Assembly: GCF_004006175.1 (NCBI RefSeq)
Contig: NZ_CP033219.1
Location: 620,001 to 684,000 of the forward strand
Origin: Parasedimentitalea marina
Lineage (GTDB): Bacteria > Pseudomonadota > Alphaproteobacteria > Rhodobacterales > Rhodobacteraceae
Direction: 5' to 3'
Length of the DNA stretch: 64,000 nucleotides
Shown piece after piece: positions 51,973 to 61,016 of the stretch. Position 1 is the first letter of the stretch. Each line of letters begins with the position of its first letter. A program made the translations under genes and the position numbers. A model generated the notes under the pieces. That model had not been told where the DNA came from. It made no database searches and was given only the letters and a program-made list of their open reading frames with translations.

Positions 51973-53293
51973 ATGGGGTCTCCGGTCTGTTGTTGCGGGC
52001 TTGATCCTGACAGCAGGGACAGCCCAGGGAGGCGAGTTTCCCGCGCCATTGACGGCGGCGGATTTTTTGAGTTTCAACCGTGATCAGGCTGCGCTCGGTC
52101 AGTTGTTATTCTACGATAAAATACTGTCGGGGAACAGAAATATCAGCTGTTCGACCTGCCATCACCCTGACTTGGGCACTGGCGATGGGTTGTCGCTTGG
52201 CATTGGTGAGGGCGGCACCGGGCTTGGGCCGGAGCGGACAGCGGGACGTGGTGAAAACCGCATTCGAAAACGAATCCCCCGGAACGCGCCAGGGCTGTGG
52301 AACCTGGGCGCGCGCGACATCGATACTTTGTTCCATGACGGGCGACTGAGCCGATCTGATAGTTATGGCAACGGCTTCAACTCACCAGCCGAAGAGTGGT
52401 TGCCCAAGGGGTTCAATTCTATTCTTGCGGCCCAGGCGGTGTTTCCATTGGTGGCCCAATTTGAAATGGCCGGGAACCCAAGGGAAAATGAAGTTGCAGG
52501 TGCATTGCACGACCGGATCGATACGGCTTGGCCGATCTTGGCCAAACGGGTGCGGGTTATTCCTGAGTATGGAGATCGATTTGTTGCGGCCTTTGATCAC
52601 ATCACCGCAGCGAAGCAGGTTACCATTGTGGAGATTGCCAATGCATTGGCGGCCTTTATGGCTGTTGAATGGCAAAGCATCGACAGCCCGTTTGATCAGT
52701 TTTTAGCTGGTGATACATCGGCGCTTACCGAGACGCAGATCGCTGGTGCTGACATCTTTTACGGCAAGGGCAAGTGTGCGTCGTGTCATTCCGGCCGCCT
52801 GCTGAGCGACCAAAGCTTTCATGCGCTGGGCCTGCCGCCGTTTGGACCCGGTCGCACGCGGCGGTTTGATCCAATGGCGCGCGACGTCGGCCGTATGGCG
52901 GAAAGTGATGCCCTGGAAGATGCTTACAAGTTTCGCACACCGATGTTGCGCAACGTGGCGCTGACGGCACCATATGGTCACAATGGCGCCTACCCGGATC
53001 TTGAAGGTATGATACGGCATCACCTGGACCCCCGCGCAGCAATGGTGAAATGGCGTCCGGCGATGGCAGCACTGCCGCTGGCTCCTTGGTTTAGCGATAT
53101 TGATTTTGTTGTCTGGCAGGATCAGCGCGAAATGCATCGTCAGCAACAGGCCTTGGATATCGACAGTGTTTGGTTGAGCGATGATGACATTCGCAGGCTT
53201 GTAGACTTCCTCGGCAGCCTGACCGGTAGCAGTGTTTCCGCGCCGCCATTTGGGGAGCCGACAGCGGTGCCAAGCGGTCTGCCATTGGATTAG
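51973..53293 (+). CDS. Diheme cytochrome c peroxidase/MauG-family protein, probable +1 frameshift near start
   Basis: The product (about 439 residues after correction) has two c-heme motifs, CSTCHH (about residue 59) and CASCHS (about 267), and the bacterial CCP/MauG block FRTPMLRNVALTAPYGHNGAYPDLEGMI. It is a periplasmic enzyme using H2O2 or oxidising protein substrates. No in-frame start fits: the frame opens far upstream, in antisense to the Sel1 gene. The ATG at 51973 is one frame off, but removing one G from the GGGG at 51975-51978 yields a perfect signal peptide (MGLRSVVAGLILTAGTAQG). The length 1321 is 3n+1, which agrees. Confidence 0.8.
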
Positions 53294-53558
53294 GATTACG
53301 TCGGTTTGTCAGTATGTTGGACGATCAGATTGCGATCTGTATCGGGTAAGGCGCAAGTGCAATGGCCTATCTGGGCAGGGTGGTGGTGCGAGGTGCCACG
53401 GCTGAGAACTGCGGGCCGGGATGCGGGGGTGAATCCGGAGCGATGGGTACTCCTGGCGGTGGACCCATCTCAGCCAGGTTGAGGCATGGGGTTGGACGAG
53501 AGTACACCAACCCCATGAATATTCGGTGCGTGTTGGTGACGTCAAAACAACATACGTT
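53294..53558. other. Convergent intergenic region with two strong hairpins
   Basis: No gene. GATGGGT/ACCCATC (53442-53448 with 53463-53469) and CATGGGGTTGG/CCAACCCCATG (53485-53495 with 53507-53517, 11 perfect bp, 11-base loop) follow one another. They lie between the peroxidase and RND-pump stops and may act as terminators in either direction, though T-tracts are lacking. Confidence 0.55.
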
Positions 53559-56500
53559 TCATTCCGCTGCTTGCAGTGCTGGAAACTCGTGCAAAGCCGG
53601 TGTGTTGACCAACACCTTGGCCTTTTTAGGCTTCGGCAAAAGCAGGGCAAACATGGCCGGGGTGAAGTAGAATGAGACGACCATCGACAGCCAGACGCCA
53701 CCCGCGATGGCCATTGCAAACGGCGGCCAGAAGCTCCCTTCGGCAAGGATAAGAGGGATAAATCCGCCGACAGTCGTCAGGGTGGTGGACAGGATATGGC
53801 GCGCGGAGCGGGTGACCACGGCCCGGATGGCGTTGGGGTCCCCAGTCATCGCTCCCTTGTCCTCCTGCAGGCCGGTCAGGATAACGATGCAAGCATTGAC
53901 CGACACGCCGATGGAGCCAATGGTTCCGATCAGGGCCTGAATGCCAAACGGGTATTTGAAGACGGCCAGTGACAACAGGCTCAGGCCCATCGAGAGCACG
54001 GCAACAATAAGCGTCACGGCGGTTAGTCGATAAGACCCATATGTCAGGAAAATCGTGATGAAGGTCAGAATGCCCACAAGACCACCCGACTTGGCCAGAT
54101 TTCCGGCCGTTTCAGCCCGCGCGTCCGCATCGCCGCCAAGTTCCAGACGATAGCCTGCCGGCAAAGAGAATTGAGCGTCCTGTAACAGCGATTGCACCTT
54201 GGTCAGGGCTTCTTGAGGCAGAACCCCCAGAGTGACAAACCCTTGAACGGTGTTAACCCGTTCGCCATTGCGCCGGGCAATGGGGCTGTCAGAGGGCACA
54301 AGTTCGAGGTCGCCAAGGGCAGAGAGAGGCAGAGCGGGAAAGTGATAACCCGTTGCGTTATTAGAATTATTTGGCGGTATAATCAGCATCGAGCTGATGT
54401 CTGCGATCGAGTCCCGGCTTGTCTGGTGCAGGCGAATGCGCACCTTTAGTTCCTCGGTCGCCTCAACCAGTGAGCCGCCAATTACTCCCGACAGGTTTGC
54501 ATCCATCTGCTGGGCCACGGCATTCAGGGTCAGCCCGGCCAAGCGGACCTTTTCCTCGTCAAGGTTGAAGACCAGTTTGGGATCGGCACCAATTAAATTT
54601 GCCCGGGTATGGGTGATCTCGGGAACCTCTGTCATCACGTGCCGGATGGCCGTGCCATAATCGCGAAGGGTTTCAAGGTCAGGGCCAACCAACCTGAGTT
54701 CGACAGGCGCATCAACCGGCGGGCCCTGAACCAGGCCGCGCACCAGAATTTGGGCTTCGGGAAACAACCGATCAAGGGTTTGTTGCAGGTGCGGAATAAG
54801 CTGCGCTGTGGCCTCGGCAGAGGTGGTTGTAATCAACGCTTCGGCGAAACTGGCCACGCCGTCCTGATCCATTTTCAAGTTGTAATAGAAAGACGGCGCG
54901 CTTTCGCCAACCACCCAGTAGACTCTCTTTATGTCGCTGTTTTGTCGAAGGTTTTGATCGATACGCTCTGCGAGGTTTTCAGTGGCGGCAAAGGATGTAT
55001 CACCCGGCAGTTTGACCTGAATATAGAGTTGGTCGCGATCTACGCCCGGAAAGAACTGCGCGGTCAGTGTCGGGAAGGACACAAAGCCCATGACGGGCAG
55101 CACCAAGGCACCCAATATGGCCAGACCTTTGTTGTTCAAGGACCAACGGATCGAGCCGTCAAAGGTTCTGGCAAGCCAGGGCAGGGAAATGCCTGTCTGC
55201 CAAAAATGCGCCGCGCCGGGTTTTTCGACCTTAAGAAGGTGGCCTGCGATGGCGGGTGCGACGGTCATGGCCAGACCAAAGGACACCGCAAGCATGATGA
55301 TCACGCTAAGGGCGATAGAGCCAATAAAGTCGCCTGGAGGTCCGGGCAGCAGGGCCATGGGCAGATAGGCCAGGATCGTGGTGATTGTTGAGGCCAGCAA
55401 TGGAATCATGAGCCGCTGCACGGAGTCGGCCACCGCGTTGACCGCCGTCATGCCAGCTTCTATCCGGCGTTTTATCTCATCTGACATGACGATGGCCGCG
55501 TCGACAAGAAGGCCAAGCGCGACGATCAGGCCAGAGACGGACATTTGCTGAATCTGCAATCCCAGCGCGTTCATGATTGTGGCTGACATAATCGTTGCCA
55601 GCGGAATAATCGTGGCGACAACCAGCGCAGAACGCCAGCCAAGCGAGACGAAGAGCACCAGAATGACCAGTCCAACCCCAAGGGCCATGTTCAGGGCAAG
55701 ACCTTCAAAACGTTTGTAGGTATATTGGCTTTGGTCGAATAAAAGCTGATGAGAGATCCCGTCCGGGAGAGAGTTTTCAAACTCGGCCAGAACCTGTTGG
55801 ACAGCGTTTGACCAGGTGTCGACTTGCTGGCCGCTTTCAATTTGAACCGCGACCAGAACCGCTTGATCTCCGTTGGCAAACGCGCGTTCGCGTGGCGGGT
55901 CTGCGACCACCCGTTCGACTGTTGCGATGTCCCCCAGCCGCACCGTCGCTGCGTTGGCATCGGTGTTGATCGGGATATCCCTAACCCGTTGAAGGCTCTC
56001 AATTTCACCGGAGATCTCAAGCAAGAGATTAAAGGCATCGCCGTATAGTTTGCCAGCACGGACCTTTGCATCCGCCGCCTGGATAAGCTGCGCGAGGGTG
56101 CCGACCCGAATGCCCAAGGAGGCCAACCGTTCCGGCATGATGGTGACCCGGATTTCTTCGCTTTGGTCGCCAAACAGCCTGACCAGTTTGGTGTTGGGCA
56201 CACTGCGCAGACGGTCCCGCAATATTTCAGCATATCGGCGTTGAATGCCGGGGTTTACGAGGTGTCCGTTGTTCATGGTGATCGCACTGATTGCGGTGAA
56301 GGCGCCAAACCGGTCAGTGTCTATGATCGGTTCAGGTATGCCTGCGGGGAACTGAGAATGGGACTCGGCGACGGCATCGCGGATTTCAGACCAGACCTGT
56401 TCGATCTGATCTTTTGGCAGATAGATTGAGAGTTTGACCGATACCACCGATACACCAACCTTCGACGTTGAGTTGATTTCATCAATTTCAGGAATTTCCC

Positions 56501-56720
56501 GCAGCTTTTGTTCAATTTTTTCGGTCACCAGGGCCTCGACCCGGGACGGATTGGCCCCGGGGTAGGGGGTTACGATTGTTGCGAAAATGCCGGTGATCGT
56601 CGGGTCTTCCTGGCGTCCGATATTGGTAATGGCTGACAGGGCCAGCGCCACGATGACCGAGAGGACAAGGAACAAAAGACGGGGATTGCGATAAAGAAGC
56701 GTGTTCATGTCTGACCTCAT
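53559..56720 (-). CDS. RND efflux pump, inner-membrane transporter
   Basis: 1053-residue AcrB/MexF-type proton antiporter with twelve helices, two large periplasmic loops (about 35-330 and 560-870) and the second-domain mark GLVGILTFITIFLTYGSYRL. The relay acids expected in TM4 are present near GLLVDAAIVMSDE. This is closer to the HAE1/CusA-like group with short adaptor partners than to AcrB itself. ATGA overlap with the membrane-fusion gene gives the start at 56720; a second ATG at 56708 with GAGG before it is possible. No outer-membrane channel gene is adjacent. Substrates likely hydrophobic or amphiphilic compounds. Confidence 0.93.
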   Translation of the reverse strand: MRSDMNTLLYRNPRLLFLVLSVIVALALSAITNIGRQEDPTITGIFATIVTPYPGANPSRVEALVTEKIEQKLREIPEIDEINSTSKVGVSVVSVKLSIYLPKDQIEQVWSEIRDAVAESHSQFPAGIPEPIIDTDRFGAFTAISAITMNNGHLVNPGIQRRYAEILRDRLRSVPNTKLVRLFGDQSEEIRVTIMPERLASLGIRVGTLAQLIQAADAKVRAGKLYGDAFNLLLEISGEIESLQRVRDIPINTDANAATVRLGDIATVERVVADPPRERAFANGDQAVLVAVQIESGQQVDTWSNAVQQVLAEFENSLPDGISHQLLFDQSQYTYKRFEGLALNMALGVGLVILVLFVSLGWRSALVVATIIPLATIMSATIMNALGLQIQQMSVSGLIVALGLLVDAAIVMSDEIKRRIEAGMTAVNAVADSVQRLMIPLLASTITTILAYLPMALLPGPPGDFIGSIALSVIIMLAVSFGLAMTVAPAIAGHLLKVEKPGAAHFWQTGISLPWLARTFDGSIRWSLNNKGLAILGALVLPVMGFVSFPTLTAQFFPGVDRDQLYIQVKLPGDTSFAATENLAERIDQNLRQNSDIKRVYWVVGESAPSFYYNLKMDQDGVASFAEALITTTSAEATAQLIPHLQQTLDRLFPEAQILVRGLVQGPPVDAPVELRLVGPDLETLRDYGTAIRHVMTEVPEITHTRANLIGADPKLVFNLDEEKVRLAGLTLNAVAQQMDANLSGVIGGSLVEATEELKVRIRLHQTSRDSIADISSMLIIPPNNSNNATGYHFPALPLSALGDLELVPSDSPIARRNGERVNTVQGFVTLGVLPQEALTKVQSLLQDAQFSLPAGYRLELGGDADARAETAGNLAKSGGLVGILTFITIFLTYGSYRLTAVTLIVAVLSMGLSLLSLAVFKYPFGIQALIGTIGSIGVSVNACIVILTGLQEDKGAMTGDPNAIRAVVTRSARHILSTTLTTVGGFIPLILAEGSFWPPFAMAIAGGVWLSMVVSFYFTPAMFALLLPKPKKAKVLVNTPALHEFPALQAAE

Positions 56721-57844
56721 TCGGTTTCAGCAAGGGAGACAGTTTGGCCCGGGATCACCCGATTTCGGCCAGACGTGATGATGCGCTGACCATCGGTTAG
56801 GGTGCCGCGGACAAAGGCTTGCTGGCCGTTGGTGTGTATGATCTCTACCGCTTCCTGACCGACCTGATACTGGCCGTCTGTATCGGTCGGCTTGAGGGTA
56901 AGTGTGGTCCAGGTTCCTTTGTAGCCCTCGGACAGGGCAGAGATCTGCAGCCAGGCGCCGGTTTCCGGGATGTCGCGGGCCAATCGGAAGCGGATGGTAT
57001 TGCCAAATTGTACGTTTTTTCTGGCCTCTAGATCCACGAGAACGGATACCGATCTGGTCTGCGTGGACATGTCCAGGCGAATTGCAGAGATGCGTCCGGC
57101 CAGCGAGCTGCCGTCGGCAGAGAGGTCTATTTGTTGGCCAATGTGCAGTGCTTTTGCGGCCTCGGGGGCAATGCCTATCCTTGCCCGAGGGGCGCTGGTT
57201 TCCAGGATTTCAAGGACCGGAGTGCCGCCCTGAACAACCGTACCAACATCCACATGCCTGCGCCCGACAATGCCCGAGAACGGAGCCCGCAGAAGCGATT
57301 TTTCCAGATCCAGTTCGATGCGGTGAACAGAGGCGAGCAGCGCAATCCTCTGGCCGTCAAACGCCTTGGTCTTGAGCCTGGCTTCGTCGGCGCGTTGATC
57401 AGAAACATGGCCTTTGACCTGCAAATTGATCTGGCGCTGCTCGGTCAGCCGGGCAAGTTCCACCTGGGCGGTCACGTGCTGTAACTGTCCGTGCAGGCGG
57501 TCAAGCTCGGTCTGCAAAATCTGAATGTCCAAACGGGCTATGATCGCCCCTTTTTCGACGTGCTGGCCTTCATCCGTGAAAATGTCAGTGATCAGGCCGC
57601 CATGCTCAAAGGATGTATCCGCGCGCTGGGCTGGCTCCAGGCGACCTACAAAGTGCTCGAAGACCTGATAGTGATCAATGATTTGGATCCGGGCGCTGGT
57701 TACCGGAATAGCGGCTGCCCCGGTTATATCCTGGGTGCGGCCTTCGGCTGCCCGCTGGTGGATCACAGTGGTGCCAAGTACCAGCGTGCCTATAAAAAAC
57801 AGTGCTAGGAGGCTCCGGCGTGCCAGTGGAAGGATGCGTTTCAT
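56717..57844 (-). CDS. RND efflux membrane-fusion (periplasmic adaptor) protein
   Basis: 375 residues: N-terminal membrane anchor (ARRSLLALFFIGTLVLGTTV), a lipoyl half-motif GGLITDIFTDEGQHVEKGAIIARLD, an alpha-hairpin (about 110-170, coiled coil), second lipoyl half LLRAPFSGIVGRRHVDVGTVV, and a beta-barrel plus membrane-proximal domain. It links the RND pump at 53559 to an outer-membrane channel encoded elsewhere. Divergence from nothing: the MarR gene is 90 bp upstream on the same strand, and an operator lies between. Confidence 0.92.
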   Translation of the reverse strand: MKRILPLARRSLLALFFIGTLVLGTTVIHQRAAEGRTQDITGAAAIPVTSARIQIIDHYQVFEHFVGRLEPAQRADTSFEHGGLITDIFTDEGQHVEKGAIIARLDIQILQTELDRLHGQLQHVTAQVELARLTEQRQINLQVKGHVSDQRADEARLKTKAFDGQRIALLASVHRIELDLEKSLLRAPFSGIVGRRHVDVGTVVQGGTPVLEILETSAPRARIGIAPEAAKALHIGQQIDLSADGSSLAGRISAIRLDMSTQTRSVSVLVDLEARKNVQFGNTIRFRLARDIPETGAWLQISALSEGYKGTWTTLTLKPTDTDGQYQVGQEAVEIIHTNGQQAFVRGTLTDGQRIITSGRNRVIPGQTVSLAETE

Positions 57845-57886
57845 GCTTCAAGGCCTTTCGTAGGGGTAAACTTGCGATTTAAAGTG

Positions 57887-57910
57887 CATATGCACCTAAT
57901 TGTTCGAACA
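57887..57910. promoter_or_regulatory. MarR operator copy 1 (before the efflux genes)
   Basis: CATATGCACCTAATTGTT (57887-57904) is nearly identical to 58418-58436. It contains the perfect palindrome GTGCATATGCAC (57884-57895) and adjoins TGTTCGAACA (57901-57910). The shared motif in front of both the efflux operon and the marR gene points to MarR binding (inference). Confidence 0.7.
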
Positions 57911-57934
57911 TCCATCTTCAGAGTTGAGGCGGAC

Positions 57935-58411
57935 TTAGGGGGCGAGTGTATCCAGCACGGATCTGACCTCTGTCCAATCGGCATCGCCGATCTTTTCAAG
58001 AGAAGAGATTTGCGCCGCTTCCCAAAGCGGGTGCGCTTGCCGCAACAGGTCTTTACCATTTTCGGACAGTTTCAAGTCCCTGACCCGGCGGTCGGACTTG
58101 TTTGGGATTGAACTGACCAGGTTTCGACGCTCCAACGGGGCTAAGTCTTTTGTCAGCGTGGTTCGATCCATGCCAATTTCATCCGCAAGTGTGCTGAGCT
58201 TTACCGGCTTGTTGCGGGACAACGCTGCCAGAATAGTAAACTGCCCGGCCGTCAGATTGACCGGCTTCAGTGCCGCTGCATAGCGCTGGGTGACTTTGCG
58301 GGTCACGCGTCGCAGCACCTGACAAATGCAGGCGCGTTCAACCGTCGCCGCGTCGAGGATAGGGTCATCGGGCATCTTGTATACTCGGGTCGATTTCACT
58401 GGCTGGAACAT
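57935..58411 (-). CDS. MarR-family transcriptional regulator
   Basis: 158 residues, MarR winged-helix fold: LTAGQFTILAALSRNKPVKLSTLADEIGMDRTTLTKDLAPLERRNLV across about 53-99 is the DNA-binding core, with the wing at NKSDRRVRDLKL. Start at 58411 or Met13 (58375); neither has a good ribosome site. It is upstream of the efflux pair and probably represses both itself and the pump, released by a small lipophilic ligand. It has a conserved-looking Cys pair ACIC (about 28-31) near the N-terminus that could sense oxidation (speculative). Confidence 0.9.
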   Translation of the reverse strand: MFQPVKSTRVYKMPDDPILDAATVERACICQVLRRVTRKVTQRYAAALKPVNLTAGQFTILAALSRNKPVKLSTLADEIGMDRTTLTKDLAPLERRNLVSSIPNKSDRRVRDLKLSENGKDLLRQAHPLWEAAQISSLEKIGDADWTEVRSVLDTLAP

Positions 58412-58417
58412 TTACGG

Positions 58418-58436
58418 TCATATGCACCTATATTGT
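58418..58436. promoter_or_regulatory. MarR operator copy 2 (before marR)
   Basis: CATATGCACCTATATTGTT (58418-58436) repeats the sequence at 57887-57904 with a single inserted base and lies 7 bp upstream of the marR start. The match supports autoregulation by the MarR protein. The rest of the gap to 58646 shows only the AGAGGA ribosome site of the MFS gene. Confidence 0.7.
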
Positions 58437-58646
58437 TGTCCGGGCCGAAATGTCAAGGTTTCCCGTCCAGAGGACCAGTTCTTTGTGTTTGGCGGTGGCA
58501 CAGGAACGACGGCATAACGCAGTCAGCTTTAAAACTGCGGCGCGATTAAGAACCTTTGCTGTCGGTTTTACGGCTTGGCCGGAATTGAGGCAAGTAATTG
58601 GGCCCAAACGCCTTTCTTTTTGGCGCAATACACGCGACAGAGGATC

Positions 58647-59861
58647 ATGGCGATTCTTGCTTTTCTACGTGAAAATATACGCTGGCTTAGCGCCGGGGTG
58701 CTGCTGACATTTCTCAGCAGTTTTGGACAGACCTATTTCATCTCGCTTTTCGCCGGTGAAATTCGCGAGGTCTTTCAAATTTCACATGGTCAATGGGGCG
58801 GAATATATGCTGTCGGAACCACAGCATCGGCCATTGCCATGGTTTGGGCCGGGGGGCTGACGGACCGGTTTCGAGCGCGCAGCATTGGCGCAATCATCCT
58901 GGGTCTGCTGGCCGGCGCTTGCCTTTTCATGGCTTTAAACCCGGTGTGGTGGTTGTTGCCGCTGGTCATTTTTTGTCTGCGTTTTACCGGCCAGGGTATG
59001 ACCAGCCATGTTGCCTTGGTCGCCATGTCACGGTGGTTCATCGCGTCCCGGGGTAAGGCCCTGTCTGTGGCTACGCTTGGCTTTGCTGTGGGACAGGCTG
59101 TGCTGCCGCTGATTTTTGTGGCTCTTATGGCAGTCTATGACTGGCGCCTGCTTTGGGGAAGTGCCGCAGTGCTGGTGGTGTGCGGCGTTCCCATATTGCG
59201 AACGCTTCTGCGGACAGAGCGCACACCGCATTCAATGGCACAGTCTAACCAATCACTGGGCATGCTGGCCCAGCACTGGACCCGCAATCAAACGTTTCGT
59301 CATCCGCTTTTCTGGTTCATGGTGCCCGCGCTTCTGGGGCCGTCAGCATTTGGAACCGCGTTTTTCTTTCACCAAGTTCATTTCGCGGACGTTAAGCAGT
59401 TGCCTCATGTGGAGTTGGTGTCGATGTTTCCTTTTTTCATCCTGGTCGGCACTGTCGCGATGGTCCTGTCGGGCTGGGCGTTGGACAAGATTGGCACATC
59501 CCGGCTGATCCCTTGGTACCAACTGCCCCTGGTGGTGGCTTTTGTCATTTTTGCATTTGCCGATACCTATTCGGATATGTTGCTTGGTTTCTTCTTCCTG
59601 GCACTGACAACTGGGGCCAACTCGACCTTACCTAATGCCTTTTGGGCAGAGTTCTTCGGGACGCGACATCTGGGCTCGATCAAGGCGATGGCGGCGGCTG
59701 TCATGGTGTTGGGCTCGGCTATTGGGCCAGGCATCACCGGGTTGGGCATCGACCTTGGGGTTGGCATTGAGACACAGTTTCTTTGGGTTGCCGGCTATTT
59801 CGTATGTGCCACATTCATGATGGTGATCGGTGTGGCACGGTATCGGTCGGCCTTGGGTTAA
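58647..59861 (+). CDS. MFS transporter (OFA/monocarboxylate-type)
   Basis: About 404 residues with twelve helices. The loop 2-3 MFS motif is GLTDRFRARSIG (about 72-83), followed by an FRFTGQGMTSHVALVAMSRWF stretch in helix 5 and a long central cytoplasmic loop (about 195-225). The composition resembles MCT/OFA-like exporters or importers of organic acids. Start 58647 chosen by AGAGGA. It is divergent from marR and could be part of its regulon, or belong with the GlxA-type regulator gene 138 bp downstream. The substrate is unknown. Confidence 0.88.
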   Translation: MAILAFLRENIRWLSAGVLLTFLSSFGQTYFISLFAGEIREVFQISHGQWGGIYAVGTTASAIAMVWAGGLTDRFRARSIGAIILGLLAGACLFMALNPVWWLLPLVIFCLRFTGQGMTSHVALVAMSRWFIASRGKALSVATLGFAVGQAVLPLIFVALMAVYDWRLLWGSAAVLVVCGVPILRTLLRTERTPHSMAQSNQSLGMLAQHWTRNQTFRHPLFWFMVPALLGPSAFGTAFFFHQVHFADVKQLPHVELVSMFPFFILVGTVAMVLSGWALDKIGTSRLIPWYQLPLVVAFVIFAFADTYSDMLLGFFFLALTTGANSTLPNAFWAEFFGTRHLGSIKAMAAAVMVLGSAIGPGITGLGIDLGVGIETQFLWVAGYFVCATFMMVIGVARYRSALG

Positions 59862-59999
59862 GTCCGGGACAACAAGGCAGTTTCTGCGGGCAACCAAAGG
59901 TGAGATGTGATCGGCAACTGGGGGGACGCCTGTGTTTCACTGGCATGCCGCAGGGTTTCTGAAGTTTACATATTTGGCCAAAAATGTACTTGTGCGGCC

Positions 60000-61016
60000 A
60001 TGAACGCATCTGACACTGATATCTTTGACCTGCTTATTCTGGTCACGCCACATTTTAATCTGGCCGCCACCACGGCCTTTCTCGATCCGTTTCGGGTGGC
60101 CAATTACCTGACGGGAACATCACGGTTCCGATGGCAGTTGGTGTCGTCCACCGGCGCCGAGACACCGACAAATTCTGGGCTGTCCGTTTCCACCGGCTCT
60201 ATCGCCAATGCCCTGAGCACCAAGCCAAAATTGGTTGTCGTGTCGTCAAGCTGGGTGCCGGAAATCCACCATACGGTGGAGGTGACCAAAGCCCTGGTTC
60301 ACTGGTCACGCGGCGGCGCGAAAATGGCGGCTTTGGATACAGGTACGTTCATTCTTGCCAGGGCGGGGTTGCTAAAGAACAGACGTGCGACGGTGCATTA
60401 TGAACATATCGACGCTCTGATTGAGCTGTTTCCGGAGGTGACGGTCACCGAGGATCTCTTTGTGGCGGATGGCAACAGATTGACCTGTTGCGGGGGGCTG
60501 GCTGCGGTTGATCTGGCCCTGCATATCTTGCGGGACCTTGGTGGAGAAAGTCTGGCGAATGCCACCGCCCGGTACCTGTTTCACCACCATGTGCGCGGGC
60601 CTGAGGCATCGCAGAACCCAAGCAATCTGGAACCTTTTGGGCAAGTGACGCCCAGCGTTGTGCGCCGCGCTATCGATCTGATGGAGGCCAATTTAGAGAC
60701 CCCGCCTTCGATCCCTGATATTTGTGCGCAATTGAACGTCTCGCAGCGGCATCTGGGCCGATTGTTCAAACAATACGTCCGCAAGACCCCGGTGCTGTAC
60801 TTTCGCGATATCAGGTTGGACCGCGCCCGGGGGCTGGTGACCCAGACAGAAATGAAGCTGAGTGAGGTTGCGGTGGCGTCGGGGTTTGCCAGTCAGGTTC
60901 ATTTCAGCCGTGCCTACCGGGCCCGGTTTGGGTTGCCGCCAAAACAGGACCGGATTGACGGTCGGGTCCCGTTTGAGTTCCGGGCCTGGCCGATGCACAG
61001 CCCCAAGGTGATCTAA
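60000..61016 (+). CDS. GlxA/CdhR-type AraC-family regulator
   Basis: About 338 residues: N-terminal DJ-1/PfpI-like domain (about 10-190, with the position of the nucleophile replaced in the ALDTGTFILARAG region) and a C-terminal AraC HTH pair (about 230-330: SIPDICAQLNVSQRHLGRLFKQYV and LSEVAVASGFASQVHFSRAYR, shown as two helices-turn-helix). This architecture is that of CdhR, GbdR and related regulators of carnitine and glycine-betaine catabolism. Convergent with the carnitine-dehydrogenase-like gene with a 4-bp overlap, it is a natural regulator of that cluster. Confidence 0.88.
   Translation: MNASDTDIFDLLILVTPHFNLAATTAFLDPFRVANYLTGTSRFRWQLVSSTGAETPTNSGLSVSTGSIANALSTKPKLVVVSSSWVPEIHHTVEVTKALVHWSRGGAKMAALDTGTFILARAGLLKNRRATVHYEHIDALIELFPEVTVTEDLFVADGNRLTCCGGLAAVDLALHILRDLGGESLANATARYLFHHHVRGPEASQNPSNLEPFGQVTPSVVRRAIDLMEANLETPPSIPDICAQLNVSQRHLGRLFKQYVRKTPVLYFRDIRLDRARGLVTQTEMKLSEVAVASGFASQVHFSRAYRARFGLPPKQDRIDGRVPFEFRAWPMHSPKVI

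Noticed and set aside
54192..54449. Possible small gene opposite the RND pump
   Set aside because: No ribosome site or homology; falls in a conserved part of the minus-strand gene.
54609..55391. 260-codon plus-strand ORF inside the RND pump gene
   Set aside because: Antisense shadow of a conserved RND transporter; no start signal and no recognisable domain.
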